55,370 nucleotides of DNA, taken from assembly GCA_947169685.1 (NCBI GenBank), contig CAMVQS010000009.1, forward strand, positions 1-55,370. The letters are read 5' to 3'. Shown piece after piece: positions 8,222 through 16,323 of this stretch (position 1 is its first letter; every line of letters starts with the position of its first letter). Source of the stretch: an uncultured Prevotella sp. (GTDB lineage Bacteria; Bacteroidota; Bacteroidia; Bacteroidales; Bacteroidaceae). The position numbers were made by a program, and so were the translations under genes. Below the pieces are notes generated by a model. It saw nothing but the letters and a program-made list of their open reading frames with translations. It did no database searches and was not told the DNA's origin.

Positions 8222-8246
8222 ACTTCTCTAAACGTTAAACTTTAAA

Positions 8247-10219
8247 CTATATTTCATTCCAATTTAGACGGACACCTATATAATATACAGCTCCATGTAT
8301 AGGTCCCCAGACCATGGTGGAATCAAAGTGACTGCCCCAAGGGTCACCGGCTCCAATGATGGGGTCCTTCTGTTTGAAATTCGTCATATTCTCACCACCG
8401 GCATAGATGCTCCAATGACGGAAGAAACGTGTCACTTGAGCACTCAGCTGTTCGTAGCCTTTGTAGCGTTCACTCCAAGAAGGCAGACCCTCGTTGGTGG
8501 TGTAGGCTGTTGGCATTCGTCCACCGCCATTCAGTTGCAGCGTTACATCAAACTGCCAAAGGCCTAGGCCTGGGGCATACGTGGCCGTCAACAGACCTTT
8601 ATATCTATTGGTGAGCGGCTTTTCGCGAAGGACTCCACCATAGGTTGATTTTACGTTGGTTCGACGATAAGTTGCCGTCAGCGTAAAACCCTCAAAGAAG
8701 GGGTATGTAGCTTCAACCTGCCAGGTATGCGAATAGCTGTCGCCATTGAGATTGGTAAAGTGTACGACATGAGGGTTGCTGTCGAGGTCGGTCACCGTCT
8801 GATGCAGGAAGTTTGTGTAATAGTACTCTGCATTCAGCCCCAGTATTCGCTCGCCAAGGGGGATGCTTATGGATGCACTAACGCCATAGTTCCAAGCCTC
8901 TTCCTGCTCCAAGTCATCATCAATGACAATGTTGCGTCCACTGGCCAAGAGGTAGTTGTTCTCTGCCAGCACATGACTGGTGCGATAGCCCTTGCCGATA
9001 GAGCCTCGCAGGGTAACGATGCTGTTTGGTGAGTATCTCAAGTGCATCCTCGGTGTGACAAAACTGCCGTAGATGTTGCTGTGATCCCAACGCAAGCCTC
9101 CCATCACCGTTAGTTGCTCACCGAGCTTGTAGGTATATTGGGCATAGACGCCAGGAGTTGTTTCGTCAGATTTTGAAATCTGCTCGTTTAGATAGTCGTG
9201 ATTCAGGCTGAGACCTGTTGAAAGACTATGGTGTTCGTTGATATCGGTTTCAAACAGCAGCGAGGCGTAACCGTTACGCTGGTCGGCCTTGTAGCTTTTT
9301 TGTCCGTATGTGGCATTCTCGTGGTGCAGCGACCCCGAGAGGATTAGCGCGATGTTCGTAGCATGCTCCTCGTTGAGGAAAAAGGCATTCTTGGTAAAAG
9401 CCTCATAACGTTCGTTGGTGATATCAATGACATAGGGGTGAGAGGAGAGTTGTGAGAAATCTGTCCACCTTCACGATGTTCCTTTAGCCCTTTGACAGAA
9501 GCCTGGAAGATGTAGCGGTCGCCCAGCCACGCCCAGCGGCTCTGCAGCGAACCCTGTCGCACCTTCGGCATATCCACGAAACCATCGCCATTGTCATCGT
9601 GGGCTTTGTCGAGTATTTCGTAATGTCCCAACAGGGCCGTGCTCCATCGTTCAGATAGCTTGAGGTTGCCACCGAGATTAGCCTCCAGTTTCCCTTTCGT
9701 ATTATAATAGATGTTCGCGTCCGCGAAAGGCGTGGCCTGTGGCTTCTTGAATTCAACATTAATCTGTCCTGTAATGCTCTCATAGCCATTTTTCACCGAC
9801 GAGGCACCCTTCGATACCTGTATGCTCTGCATCCAAGGGCCTGGGATATAGCTTAGCGAGAACGGTGCTGCCAGCCCCCGGTAGTTGGGGATATTTTCTG
9901 TCAGCATCTGCACATAGGTGCCAGAGAGTCCCAGCAGCTTGATCTGTTGGGCACCTGTCGCAGCATCGGCATAGTTCACATCGACAGAAGGATTTGTCGT
10001 GAAACTCTCGCCAAGATTACAACAAGCCGCACGCAGCAATTCCTTCGAACTAATCAGTTCCACGTTGCCAATGCTAGATTTCAACTTGCCAGATTGCTGA
10101 GCATTAACTGTCACCTCGCCGATTTTCTGCGTGTTGAGTGTATCTACATCATCCTCACTCTGTCCGAAAGCAGACAAAGCAAAGCAGAGCAGTAGATAGG
10201 TGCAGTTCAGTTTCTTCAT
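8247..10219 (-). pseudogene. TonB-dependent receptor gene broken by one frameshift
   Basis: The N-terminal part (start 10219, signal peptide MKKLNCTYLLLCFALSAFG, plug with GEVTVNAQQ and YESITGQINVEFKK) reads to about 9440. The barrel then continues in the next frame (YVIDITNERYEAF ... LNWNEI, ending 8247) with no further break. Adding one C to the CCCC run (9435-9438, minus strand) would restore a protein of about 657 residues. The slip lies at the end of a TCTCAC-like heptamer tract. No TonB-box-linked SusD is present. The neighbour is an HMA protein, so a metal or metallophore substrate is likely. Possible causes are a real mutation, phase variation or a sequencing error. Confidence 0.85.
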
Positions 10220-10227
10220 TTTGATGG

Positions 10228-11028
10228 CTATGGATTAACAGTATTCTGAATGACCAGGCCTGCCAACATGAAACCGAAGATAGCGGTGATATGGGCCAGG
10301 GTACCGTTGATTTGTGCTTTCGACGAGCACCATTCGTGGTTCAGTAGGTTGGGATCGCCAGGACCGTTCTTGGCTTTGGGACACATGCACAGCTCTGTGC
10401 CGCAAGTGGCGTTATGGCCTTTATTCTCCAAAAGTTCATCGGAGTAGACACACATGAATTTACGCTTAGGATACTGCCCGTCGCGCTTAAAACGCTTACG
10501 CAAGGCACGTGCCAGTGGGTCGCCCTGCACCTTCCAGAACTCAGCCGTTTTGATACGTGTGGGGTCGAGCTTCAGGGCGGCACCCATCGACGAGAAGAAC
10601 TTCGCCTTGGTTTTCGTTCCCATCAGAATGAGCAGTGCCTTGTCCTTCAGCGAGTCAATAGCATCGATGATATAGTCGTAGCTGCCTATATCGAAACTTT
10701 CGGCCGTCTCAGCAGTAAAGATCTGTTGCAGGGCAGTAATCTCTGCCGAGGGGTTAATGCTCAGCAGACGCTCTTTCAAGGCATCCACCTTCACCTGACC
10801 CACTGTCTTCGTCGTTGCCATCAGCTGGCGATTGATATTGGTAATGCATACTCGATCGGAATCGACAATCGTCAGATGCTTGATGCCGCTACGCACCATA
10901 CTCTCAGCACACCACGAGCCAACGCCGCCCACGCCAAAGATAATCACACTTTTACTGCTGAGTCGTTCCATAAGCTCATCGCCCAGCAGCAACTCTGTCC
11001 TACGGAATATTGCCTGTTCTATTGCCAT
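10228..11028 (-). CDS. tcdA: tRNA threonylcarbamoyladenosine dehydratase (TcdA/CsdL-like E1 enzyme)
   Basis: The 266-residue ThiF/E1-fold protein has a GVGGVGSW nucleotide loop (31-38), the DSDRVCITNINRQ segment that binds ATP, YDYIIDAID and a cysteine-rich stretch ATCGTELCMCPKAKNGPGDPN, and a hydrophobic C-terminal helix (AIFGFMLAGLVIQ). This layout matches TcdA, which uses ATP to cyclise t6A37 in ANN-decoding tRNAs. It starts at 11028 behind promoter 11070 and ends 8 bp before the TonB receptor gene, so all three genes to 7931 may be one transcript. A deleted paralogue occupies 1-414. It lacks the CxxC zinc pairs of MoeB, unlike the E1 at 14591. Confidence 0.88.
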   Translation of the reverse strand: MAIEQAIFRRTELLLGDELMERLSSKSVIIFGVGGVGSWCAESMVRSGIKHLTIVDSDRVCITNINRQLMATTKTVGQVKVDALKERLLSINPSAEITALQQIFTAETAESFDIGSYDYIIDAIDSLKDKALLILMGTKTKAKFFSSMGAALKLDPTRIKTAEFWKVQGDPLARALRKRFKRDGQYPKRKFMCVYSDELLENKGHNATCGTELCMCPKAKNGPGDPNLLNHEWCSSKAQINGTLAHITAIFGFMLAGLVIQNTVNP

Positions 11029-11069
11029 GCTTTCACCCTATATGTCATAAACAATTATAAAATCAGGTG

Positions 11070-11077
11070 CAAAGGTA
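11070..11077 (-). promoter_or_regulatory. -7 box TACCTTTG for tcdA
   Basis: TACCTTTGCACC on the minus strand, 41 bp before the ATG at 11028. Confidence 0.7.
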
Positions 11078-11118
11078 CAACTTTTCCACCAATTTTTTGT
11101 ATCTTCGCAACATAAATC

Positions 11119-11146
11119 ATAAAAAACAGGCAGCGCTGAGGCTGCC
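11119..11146 (-). terminator. Rho-independent terminator of the ATP-grasp/esterase/GNAT operon
   Basis: On the minus strand GGCAGC/GCTGCC forms a stem around a 6-base loop, followed by TGTTTTTTATG, 11 bp after the stop at 11158. It closely resembles the hairpin at 1041-1067. Confidence 0.85.
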
Positions 11147-11157
11147 TTACAGACGCT

Positions 11158-12105
11158 CTACAAGTCAAGTTTCATGTGTATGGTCGTCGCTAAATGCCCA
11201 GAATTTCCCAGTCGCGAGAGAAGTTCCGTAAAGCCGTGACGGGCATACATCTTCACGGCGTCAGCGAACTCAGGGAATGATTCGATATAGAGATGCTTAT
11301 AGCCAGCCTTCCGTGCCTCAGCTATAACGAGCCTGAACAGACGGGAGCCATAGCCTTTACCCCGTGCGAGGGGCGAGATATAGAACTTCACCAGTTCTGC
11401 ATAGCCTTCTGGCAGTCCCTCTGTCGGATAGAATCCGCAGCCGCCCATCACTTCGCCTTCAGCATCTATCACCCAATAGCCAGCCCCCTCCTTTTTCATC
11501 GTTTCACAGATATGCCATGTGCGTGCGTCGTCATAAACGGTATTCACCAAAGGAGCGCCATATTCCTCGAATACGGATCGTATCAGTCTTGCCAGCGGCT
11601 GTTGGTCTGCCATCTCTATAGGTCGTATCGTGGCTTTTACCACATCCAGGTTCAGCTCCATCAGAATGTCACATCGTTCGTAGGCATTTCCTTTGAGCGG
11701 AATCTCCTTGAAACCTAATTTGCGGTATAGCGCGATGGAAGCCTCCAGACGGGTGTTGCCTTCGAGAAAAATACGCTTTACGCCGTGACTTTTGGCATAG
11801 TCCAACAACGCCTCGCCGAGTTTCCGACCTATACCTTTCCCCTGTGCTTCTGGAGTCACGGCCATCTTCGCTAACTCATAGCAATCTGCTTCTGGGTGGG
11901 GTTTGAGAGCACAACAGCCAAGAACTTGACTATCAGCACTAATGGCCAGGAATATCTGCCCGCCGTTTCCGATAATGCTGTCATCAATGTGTGTAAAGGT
12001 GTTGAGGTCAGACTGCTCCAGCCTGAAATACGTCTCTATCCACTGTTTATTCAGTCGGATAAAGTCATCCTTATAGCGCGGTTCAAAAGTGACTATACGT
12101 ATCAT
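11158..12105 (-). CDS. Tandem two-domain GNAT N-acetyltransferase
   Basis: The 315-residue protein consists of two GNAT domains. The first (about 1-152) has the acetyl-CoA loop MAVTPEAQGKGIGRKL and ALYRKLGFKEIPL. The second (about 156-315) has FYISPLARGKGYGSRLF and MYARHGFTEL. GNAT enzymes transfer acetyl groups from acetyl-CoA to amines; the acceptor here is unknown. It begins 2 bp after the end of the esterase gene and is last in the operon before a strong terminator. The tandem arrangement may be a natural duplication or fusion. Family assignment is firm, substrate not. Confidence 0.88.
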   Translation of the reverse strand: MIRIVTFEPRYKDDFIRLNKQWIETYFRLEQSDLNTFTHIDDSIIGNGGQIFLAISADSQVLGCCALKPHPEADCYELAKMAVTPEAQGKGIGRKLGEALLDYAKSHGVKRIFLEGNTRLEASIALYRKLGFKEIPLKGNAYERCDILMELNLDVVKATIRPIEMADQQPLARLIRSVFEEYGAPLVNTVYDDARTWHICETMKKEGAGYWVIDAEGEVMGGCGFYPTEGLPEGYAELVKFYISPLARGKGYGSRLFRLVIAEARKAGYKHLYIESFPEFADAVKMYARHGFTELLSRLGNSGHLATTIHMKLDL

Positions 12106-12107
12106 TA

Positions 12108-12863
12108 TCAGATGACATAATCCGTATCAGGTGCGAGCAGTTTGTCGATGAAATAGACTATCTGCTTGCGCCACCAGGCCCAGTCGTGGGCGGAGTCGTA
12201 GCCCCAGTAGTCGATCCAAGCAGGAATGTTTTTCTCCTTGAGCAGGGCATCCATCTGGCGGGTGCTGTCGAGCAGTTCATCCTCCCACGATCCCTGACCT
12301 ACGCACATAATGATGCGGCGATGACGGTAAATGTCCCAATAGGGATGGTCGGCCGGCATCTGACGCAGGAAGTCGTAGGGCGAGTTGTTGTAGATAAGCG
12401 GGTCTTGATAGCTGGGGAAGAAGTAGCCCGCATAATAGAGTCCGCTCAGTGCCAGCAGCGTGTCGAAGAGGTCGGGACGGCGGAAGAAGAAGTTGCCGGC
12501 GTGGAAGCCACCCATGGAGCAGCCCGTGACGATAAAGGTCTCGTTGCTGAAATGGCGTACCTCGGGTATCAGTTCATCGACGATGTAGTGGTACCACCGC
12601 TCGTGCAGCTCAATGCGACGGTGATGGTCGCCCTGGATGTCCGACCACGTCTCACGGTCGATGCTGTCGGCACAAATCAGGCGTATCTGCCCACGGTCGA
12701 TGTAACTGGAGAGTACGCCCACCATGTCGAAGTCCTGATAGTCGTAGAAACGCCCATCCTGCGACGGGAAGACGAGCACGGGATGTCCCTTGTCGCCGTA
12801 GGTCTTGTATTCCATATCACGCCCAAGTGCGTTTGAGTATTTCTTCACGTAATTGATATTCAT
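12108..12863 (-). CDS. Putative esterase, alpha/beta hydrolase fold
   Basis: The 251-residue protein has the nucleophile elbow VTGCSMGGFHAGNF (GxSxG), an upstream VLVFPSQDG oxyanion-type loop and a late AHDWAWW histidine. This suits the esterase D/enterochelin esterase-like family (PF00756 type). There is no signal peptide, so it should be cytoplasmic. It overlaps the ATP-grasp gene start-to-stop (12860-12863), implying coupled translation and a joint job: the ATP-grasp enzyme forms an amide or ester that the hydrolase may edit or release. That link is inference; the fold is well supported. Confidence 0.85.
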   Translation of the reverse strand: MNINYVKKYSNALGRDMEYKTYGDKGHPVLVFPSQDGRFYDYQDFDMVGVLSSYIDRGQIRLICADSIDRETWSDIQGDHHRRIELHERWYHYIVDELIPEVRHFSNETFIVTGCSMGGFHAGNFFFRRPDLFDTLLALSGLYYAGYFFPSYQDPLIYNNSPYDFLRQMPADHPYWDIYRHRRIIMCVGQGSWEDELLDSTRQMDALLKEKNIPAWIDYWGYDSAHDWAWWRKQIVYFIDKLLAPDTDYVI

Positions 12864-14053
12864 TTCTTCAAGTGTACAAATTCAACAAATTCATTAACTT
12901 CCTCCATGCTTTCCAGACGCACCGTGTACATCTGCTGTCCCATGGCGGCAGAGAACAGTTCCGGCATGCGTTCGCACATCACCATACGGTCGCCGTAGCG
13001 TTTCAACACCTCGTCGTGCGAGTGGACGTACTGGTAGATGTCGCGACGGCTGGCAAAGGCGCAGTAGTGCTGCTGGCCGATGGCGGTATGACTCTTTCCG
13101 AAGGCCACCATGTCGGCCCATATCTTATAGACGTCGGTGCTGTGGGCATAGTTGATCATGTCGGGCGTATAACCGCCGGCAGGACGCATGTTTACCTCAA
13201 GTGCCACAAAGTCGCCCTGCTTGCCCAGACCCTCGCGGTCGCTATCCAAGCGGAAGAATTCCAGATGCACGAAGCGGTTCCATACGCCGAAGGCTTTCAC
13301 CGTGCGACGTCCCAGTTCTCGTAGCGGCTCAGGCATCTCCCTGTCCACATAATAGGAAAGGTCGAGCTTTTTGTTGACGATGTCCATGATGGAGGGTGGC
13401 CAGACGGTCATCGACTCGAAGATGGGTTCGCCCTCACGACTGATGACAGCATCGTAGGAACAGATCTCGCCCGTAATGAACTCCTCGACCACGTAGCGGT
13501 CATAGTTGGGTTCTGTCTCGTAGAACTGCTTCAGTTCTGCGTCATCGTGAATCTTATACGTTCCACTGGCTCCCACGCCTACATCGGGCTTGACGATGAT
13601 GGGATAGCCCGTCTTAATGGCAAACTGCTTGACGGCCTCTTCGCCCTCGGCGGCTCTGATCTGTCGCGCTGTAGGCACCTGGCCCTCGGCATAGTATCTC
13701 TTCATCTCCGACTTCTCCTTGATGGCACGGATGCGGTCGGTCTGTATGCCCGTCGTCACGTTGAAGTCCGTACGCAGCCGTGCGTCCTGCGCCAGCCAGT
13801 ACTCGTTGTTCGACTCAATCCAGTCGATGCGTCCGTAGCGGAAGGCCAGATAAGCCACGGCACGGTACACCTCATCGTAATTCTCCAGCGAACTCACACG
13901 GTAGTACTCCGTCAACGACTCCTTCAACTCATGCGGCAGACTCTCATACGGCGCGTCGGCAATGCCCAGCACCGTCACTCCATTCTGCTTCAGCCGCTGG
14001 CAGAAGTTCCAGTAGGTATGCGGGAAATGTGGTGATATAAATACAAAGTTCAT
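12860..14053 (-). CDS. ATP-grasp family ligase
   Basis: The 397-residue protein opens with a PreATP-grasp-like domain (MNFVFISPHFPHTYWNF). It then has the ATP-grasp core with GYPIIVKPDVGVGASGTYKI, YVVEEFITGEICSYDAV and the metal-binding end FVALEVNMRPAGGYTPD. Such enzymes ligate a carboxylate, via acyl-phosphate, to an amine or thiol. The substrate is not evident. A longer ORF reaches 14155, but the promoter at 14078-14085 lies inside it, so ATG at 14053 is the real start. It heads an operon with the esterase and double GNAT genes, a set that could make or modify a small peptide-like metabolite. Confidence 0.85.
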   Translation of the reverse strand: MNFVFISPHFPHTYWNFCQRLKQNGVTVLGIADAPYESLPHELKESLTEYYRVSSLENYDEVYRAVAYLAFRYGRIDWIESNNEYWLAQDARLRTDFNVTTGIQTDRIRAIKEKSEMKRYYAEGQVPTARQIRAAEGEEAVKQFAIKTGYPIIVKPDVGVGASGTYKIHDDAELKQFYETEPNYDRYVVEEFITGEICSYDAVISREGEPIFESMTVWPPSIMDIVNKKLDLSYYVDREMPEPLRELGRRTVKAFGVWNRFVHLEFFRLDSDREGLGKQGDFVALEVNMRPAGGYTPDMINYAHSTDVYKIWADMVAFGKSHTAIGQQHYCAFASRRDIYQYVHSHDEVLKRYGDRMVMCERMPELFSAAMGQQMYTVRLESMEEVNEFVEFVHLKK

Positions 14054-14077
14054 ATTTCTCTGCTTTCTAATCAGGTG

Positions 14078-14085
14078 CAAAGGTA
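14078..14085 (-). promoter_or_regulatory. -7 box TACCTTTG for the ATP-grasp operon
   Basis: TACCTTTGCACC on the minus strand, 24 bp before the ATG at 14053; this decides the start codon. Confidence 0.75.
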
Positions 14086-14171
14086 CTACTTTTTTAAAGA
14101 AAAACGATGCACCACACACAAACTTTAACCGACAAATAGTTTTGAGCGGGTGCATCGCGGATTAAACCGGT

Positions 14172-14561
14172 TTAGAGGTGTATCTCCTTATCCACCACCT
14201 CACCATTCAGAATCTTGAAGGAGTTTAGTTTCGGTTCTCCATCAAGCAGCGAGAGAATAGCGTAGCGGATAGTGGGATCATTGGCCAGACGAAGGTCTTC
14301 CTGTGAAGGACGCGAGGGCGAGGCTGGATGACTGTGCCAGTTGGCAAGTATCTTTAAGCCATGCTCTCGTGCATAGCGCAGGGCTGCAAACTGGTCCTTT
14401 GGTGCGAAGGAGAAGTGCTCCGACGAGTGGTCGATATTCTCCATCCAGTAGTTCTCAGTGACGTTGTCGTCCGTTCCCAAGAGATAGCCACACGACTCAT
14501 CGGGTGCATCCTTCTGAGCCTGGGCTATCAGTGTGTCTATAACGTTCTGTGGAATCTTCAT
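14172..14561 (-). CDS. JAMM/MPN metalloprotease that trims a ThiS-like carrier (HcyD/QbsD/Mec-like)
   Basis: The 129-residue protein carries a complete JAMM zinc signature: Glu22 in DESCGYLLG, then His76-Ser-His78, seven residues, Ser86 and Asp89 (HSHPASPSRPSQED). Stand-alone bacterial JAMM enzymes of this size cut residues off the end of ThiS-like sulfur carriers to expose Gly-Gly (QbsD, HcyD) or release a product (Mec). It lies 29 bp behind the MoeB-like gene and in the same transcript as the carrier, whose Gly-Gly is followed by Thr-Phe-Lys. ATG at 14561 is chosen; the longer ORF would extend into the moeB-like gene without an MPN counterpart. The role is well supported by motif plus context. 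Confidence 0.88.
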   Translation of the reverse strand: MKIPQNVIDTLIAQAQKDAPDESCGYLLGTDDNVTENYWMENIDHSSEHFSFAPKDQFAALRYAREHGLKILANWHSHPASPSRPSQEDLRLANDPTIRYAILSLLDGEPKLNSFKILNGEVVDKEIHL

Positions 14562-14590
14562 TCTGAAATTTAATGTATAATCTTTAATGT

Positions 14591-15394
14591 TTAATGTTTC
14601 AAGTCGCACGCGGCCTGTTCGTAATCTATCAAGTGGTCGATGGTCGGATGGTCGCCACAGATGGCGCACGAAGGACGCTGCTTCACGTTGATGGTACGGA
14701 ACTGCATCGTCTTGGCGTCAAACGTCAACAGACGGTTGGTTAACAACTCGCCGATACCCGTAAAATACTTCAGCGTCTCGGCAGCCTGGATGGTGCCCAA
14801 CATACCTGCAATAGCACCCAGCACACCAGCCTGCGAACACGTCGGAACGGCTCCCACAGGAGGTGGCTCTTTGAAGAAGCAACGGTAGCAGGCCGTACCA
14901 GGCAGATGCGTAAAGGTCTGTCCATTGAAGCGCAGAATGCCACCATGCGAGAACGGCTTGCCTGCCATTACGCACGCATCGTTGATGAGGAACTTCACGG
15001 GGAAGTTGTCGGTACCATCCACAATGAAGTCGTATTCCTTGATAATATCCAGCGCGTTCGACGAATCGAGAAACTCATAGTAGGTATCCACCTGCACATC
15101 AGGGTTGATGGCCTTGATCTTCTCCTCGGCACTCTTTACCTTTGGTACACCCACGTCTTTGGTGAAGTGAATCACCTGACGCTGCAGGTTGCTCAGATCC
15201 ACCACATCCGCATCCACGATGCCGATGCGCCCGATGCCTGCTGCTGCCAGATAGAGACTCACGGGAGCCCCCAAGCCGCCGGCACCTACCACGAGCACGT
15301 GTGCGTTCATTATCTTCTCTTGTCCCTCGACGCCCACATCCTGCAACAGGATATGTCGCGAGTATCGCTGTATCTGTTCTTCAGAAAAATCCAT
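14591..15394 (-). CDS. MoeB/HcyF-like E1 enzyme that adenylates a sulfur carrier
   Basis: The 267-residue ThiF-family protein has VVGAGGLGAP (36-43), the ATP-binding DLSNLQRQ (66-73), zinc cysteines 169/172 (CYRC) and 243/246 (CAIC), and the catalytic cysteine 186 in PTCSQAGVLG. It has no C-terminal rhodanese domain, so sulfur must come from another protein. This is the enzyme type that adenylates the C-terminal glycine of ThiS/MoaD-like proteins before thiocarboxylation. The ThiS-like carrier is encoded just upstream and the JAMM protease just downstream. No moaA/moaE or thiG/thiH occurs nearby, so molybdopterin and thiamine roles are less likely. Confidence 0.9.
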   Translation of the reverse strand: MDFSEEQIQRYSRHILLQDVGVEGQEKIMNAHVLVVGAGGLGAPVSLYLAAAGIGRIGIVDADVVDLSNLQRQVIHFTKDVGVPKVKSAEEKIKAINPDVQVDTYYEFLDSSNALDIIKEYDFIVDGTDNFPVKFLINDACVMAGKPFSHGGILRFNGQTFTHLPGTACYRCFFKEPPPVGAVPTCSQAGVLGAIAGMLGTIQAAETLKYFTGIGELLTNRLLTFDAKTMQFRTINVKQRPSCAICGDHPTIDHLIDYEQAACDLKH

Positions 15395-15441
15395 AATAAC
15401 TCTTCACTTTAAGCGGTAGCAAATTATTCACTCTTCACTCT

Positions 15442-15657
15442 TCACTTAAAAGTGCCTCCTCCCATGAAGTATAAGAAATCGACCTTGTCACCCTCTTTCA
15501 GCTGAATCTTCTCCCAGTCCTCGCGCTCGGCAAATTCCTCATTCACCTGCACGCTGACCATATCCGGCTGCACGACGTTATTCTGCTGAATCAGTTCACT
15601 CACGTTGAGCGGCAGGCTCACTTCCTGCGCGTCTCCATTTACATAAATCTTTGCCAT
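15442..15657 (-). CDS. ThiS-like sulfur carrier with a masked C-terminus (HcyS-like)
   Basis: The 71-residue beta-grasp protein starts MAKIYVNGDAQEVSL and ends DFLYFMGGGTFK. The Gly-Gly needed for adenylation (66-68) is followed by three extra residues, Thr-Phe-Lys, so it must be trimmed before use. A JAMM protease gene in the same operon supplies the likely trimming step. The MoeB-like gene follows after 47 bp. In Wolinella succinogenes a comparable set (HcyS, HcyD, HcyF, MetY) makes homocysteine from O-acetylhomoserine and protein thiocarboxylate; here a MetY-like gene lies on the divergent arm. No thiamine genes are present to support the usual ThiS role. Confidence 0.88.
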   Translation of the reverse strand: MAKIYVNGDAQEVSLPLNVSELIQQNNVVQPDMVSVQVNEEFAEREDWEKIQLKEGDKVDFLYFMGGGTFK

Positions 15658-15693
15658 ATCTTTGTCGGTTTAAAATGAATAAATTTCACGGTG

Positions 15694-15751
15694 CAAAATT
15701 ACTGCCTTTTGGGGAATGTCACAATCCCACACGGATGGTAAATCGCATACC
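15694..15751 (-). promoter_or_regulatory. Promoter plus shared operator module, sulfur-carrier arm
   Basis: The -7 box TAATTTTG is at 15694-15701. The operator variant GGTATGCGATTTACC (15737-15751, minus strand) begins exactly 50 bp upstream. It is the mirror image of the module at 15760-15817, so the 15658-15843 gap is a large imperfect inverted repeat. Confidence 0.8.
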
Positions 15752-15759
15752 ATATCAAG

Positions 15760-15817
15760 GGTATGCGAAATGCCACAAATGGGCGATTGTGGGGATGCCG
15801 AAAACCCCGTAATTTTG
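15760..15817 (+). promoter_or_regulatory. Promoter plus shared operator module, encapsulin arm
   Basis: The operator GGTATGCGAAATGCC is at 15760-15774 and the -7 box TAATTTTG at 15810-15817, 50 bp from start to start. The ATG of the DsrE-like gene follows 26 bp after the box. Confidence 0.8.
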
Positions 15818-15843
15818 CACCCAGAAATTAAACCGACAAAATT

Positions 15844-16323
15844 ATGGCAGAAAACAAGAAACTGAGCATCATCGCCTTCAGCGGCGATTTCGACAAGCTG
15901 ACGGCTGTATTTACATTAGGTACGGGCGCGGCAGCAGTAGGGTATGAGGTCAATATCTTCTTCACGTTCTGGGGACTCGATGCCATCAAGAAAAAGCAAG
16001 GCAGGAGTTTCACGGGCGGCAACTGGCTCACCAAGATCTTCGGATTTATGATGGGCGGTCTGAAGGTGACACCCACGTCGCGCTTTAACTTCCTCGGCGC
16101 AGGCCCCAAGATCTTCCGCTATCTGATGAAGAAGAACAACGTGGCAACACTCGAGGAACTCGTTGAGGCCGCCAAGGCATTAGGTATAAATATGTACGCA
16201 TGTGAGATGGCGATGCATGTGCTTGGCCTGAAGAAAGAGGACTTTATTCCTGAGGTGAAGGACGTGCTCGGCGTAGCCTCGTTCCTGAATCTCTCTGATG
16301 GTGGACAAACATTATTTATATAA
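15844..16323 (+). CDS. DsrE/DsrF-like sulfur relay protein
   Basis: The 159-residue protein resembles the DsrE_2/peroxiredoxin-like family: LSIIAFSGDFDKLTAVFTLG at the start, a hydrophobic glycine-rich middle (KIFGFMMGGLKV), and a single cysteine, Cys120, in NMYACEMAMHVLGL. In this family a conserved cysteine at this place carries a persulfide passed to or from TusA-like proteins. It is the first gene on the plus arm and overlaps nothing; the TusA-like gene follows after 10 bp. The leader carries TAAACCGACAA just before the ATG. Family and cysteine are seen; persulfide transfer here is inferred. Confidence 0.85.
   Translation: MAENKKLSIIAFSGDFDKLTAVFTLGTGAAAVGYEVNIFFTFWGLDAIKKKQGRSFTGGNWLTKIFGFMMGGLKVTPTSRFNFLGAGPKIFRYLMKKNNVATLEELVEAAKALGINMYACEMAMHVLGLKKEDFIPEVKDVLGVASFLNLSDGGQTLFI

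Noticed and set aside
11100..11107. TATCTTCG on the plus strand as a promoter
   Set aside because: Deviates from TAnnTTTG, and only a terminator and the ends of minus genes lie downstream.
10414..11115. 233-codon plus-strand ORF opposite tcdA
   Set aside because: Shadow frame; a similar false frame appears opposite the truncated tcdA copy at 76-276.
12860..14155. 34-residue N-terminal extension of the ATP-grasp protein
   Set aside because: The -7 box at 14078-14085 lies within it, so the RNA starts too late to encode it.
14591..15394. Molybdopterin synthase adenylyltransferase in a moa/moe context
   Set aside because: The fold is MoeB-like but no other molybdopterin gene is in the window.
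15442..15657. Thiamine sulfur carrier ThiS
   Set aside because: No thiG, thiH, thiE or thiC nearby, the C-terminus is masked, and a JAMM protease accompanies it; HcyS-like fits better, though not proven.
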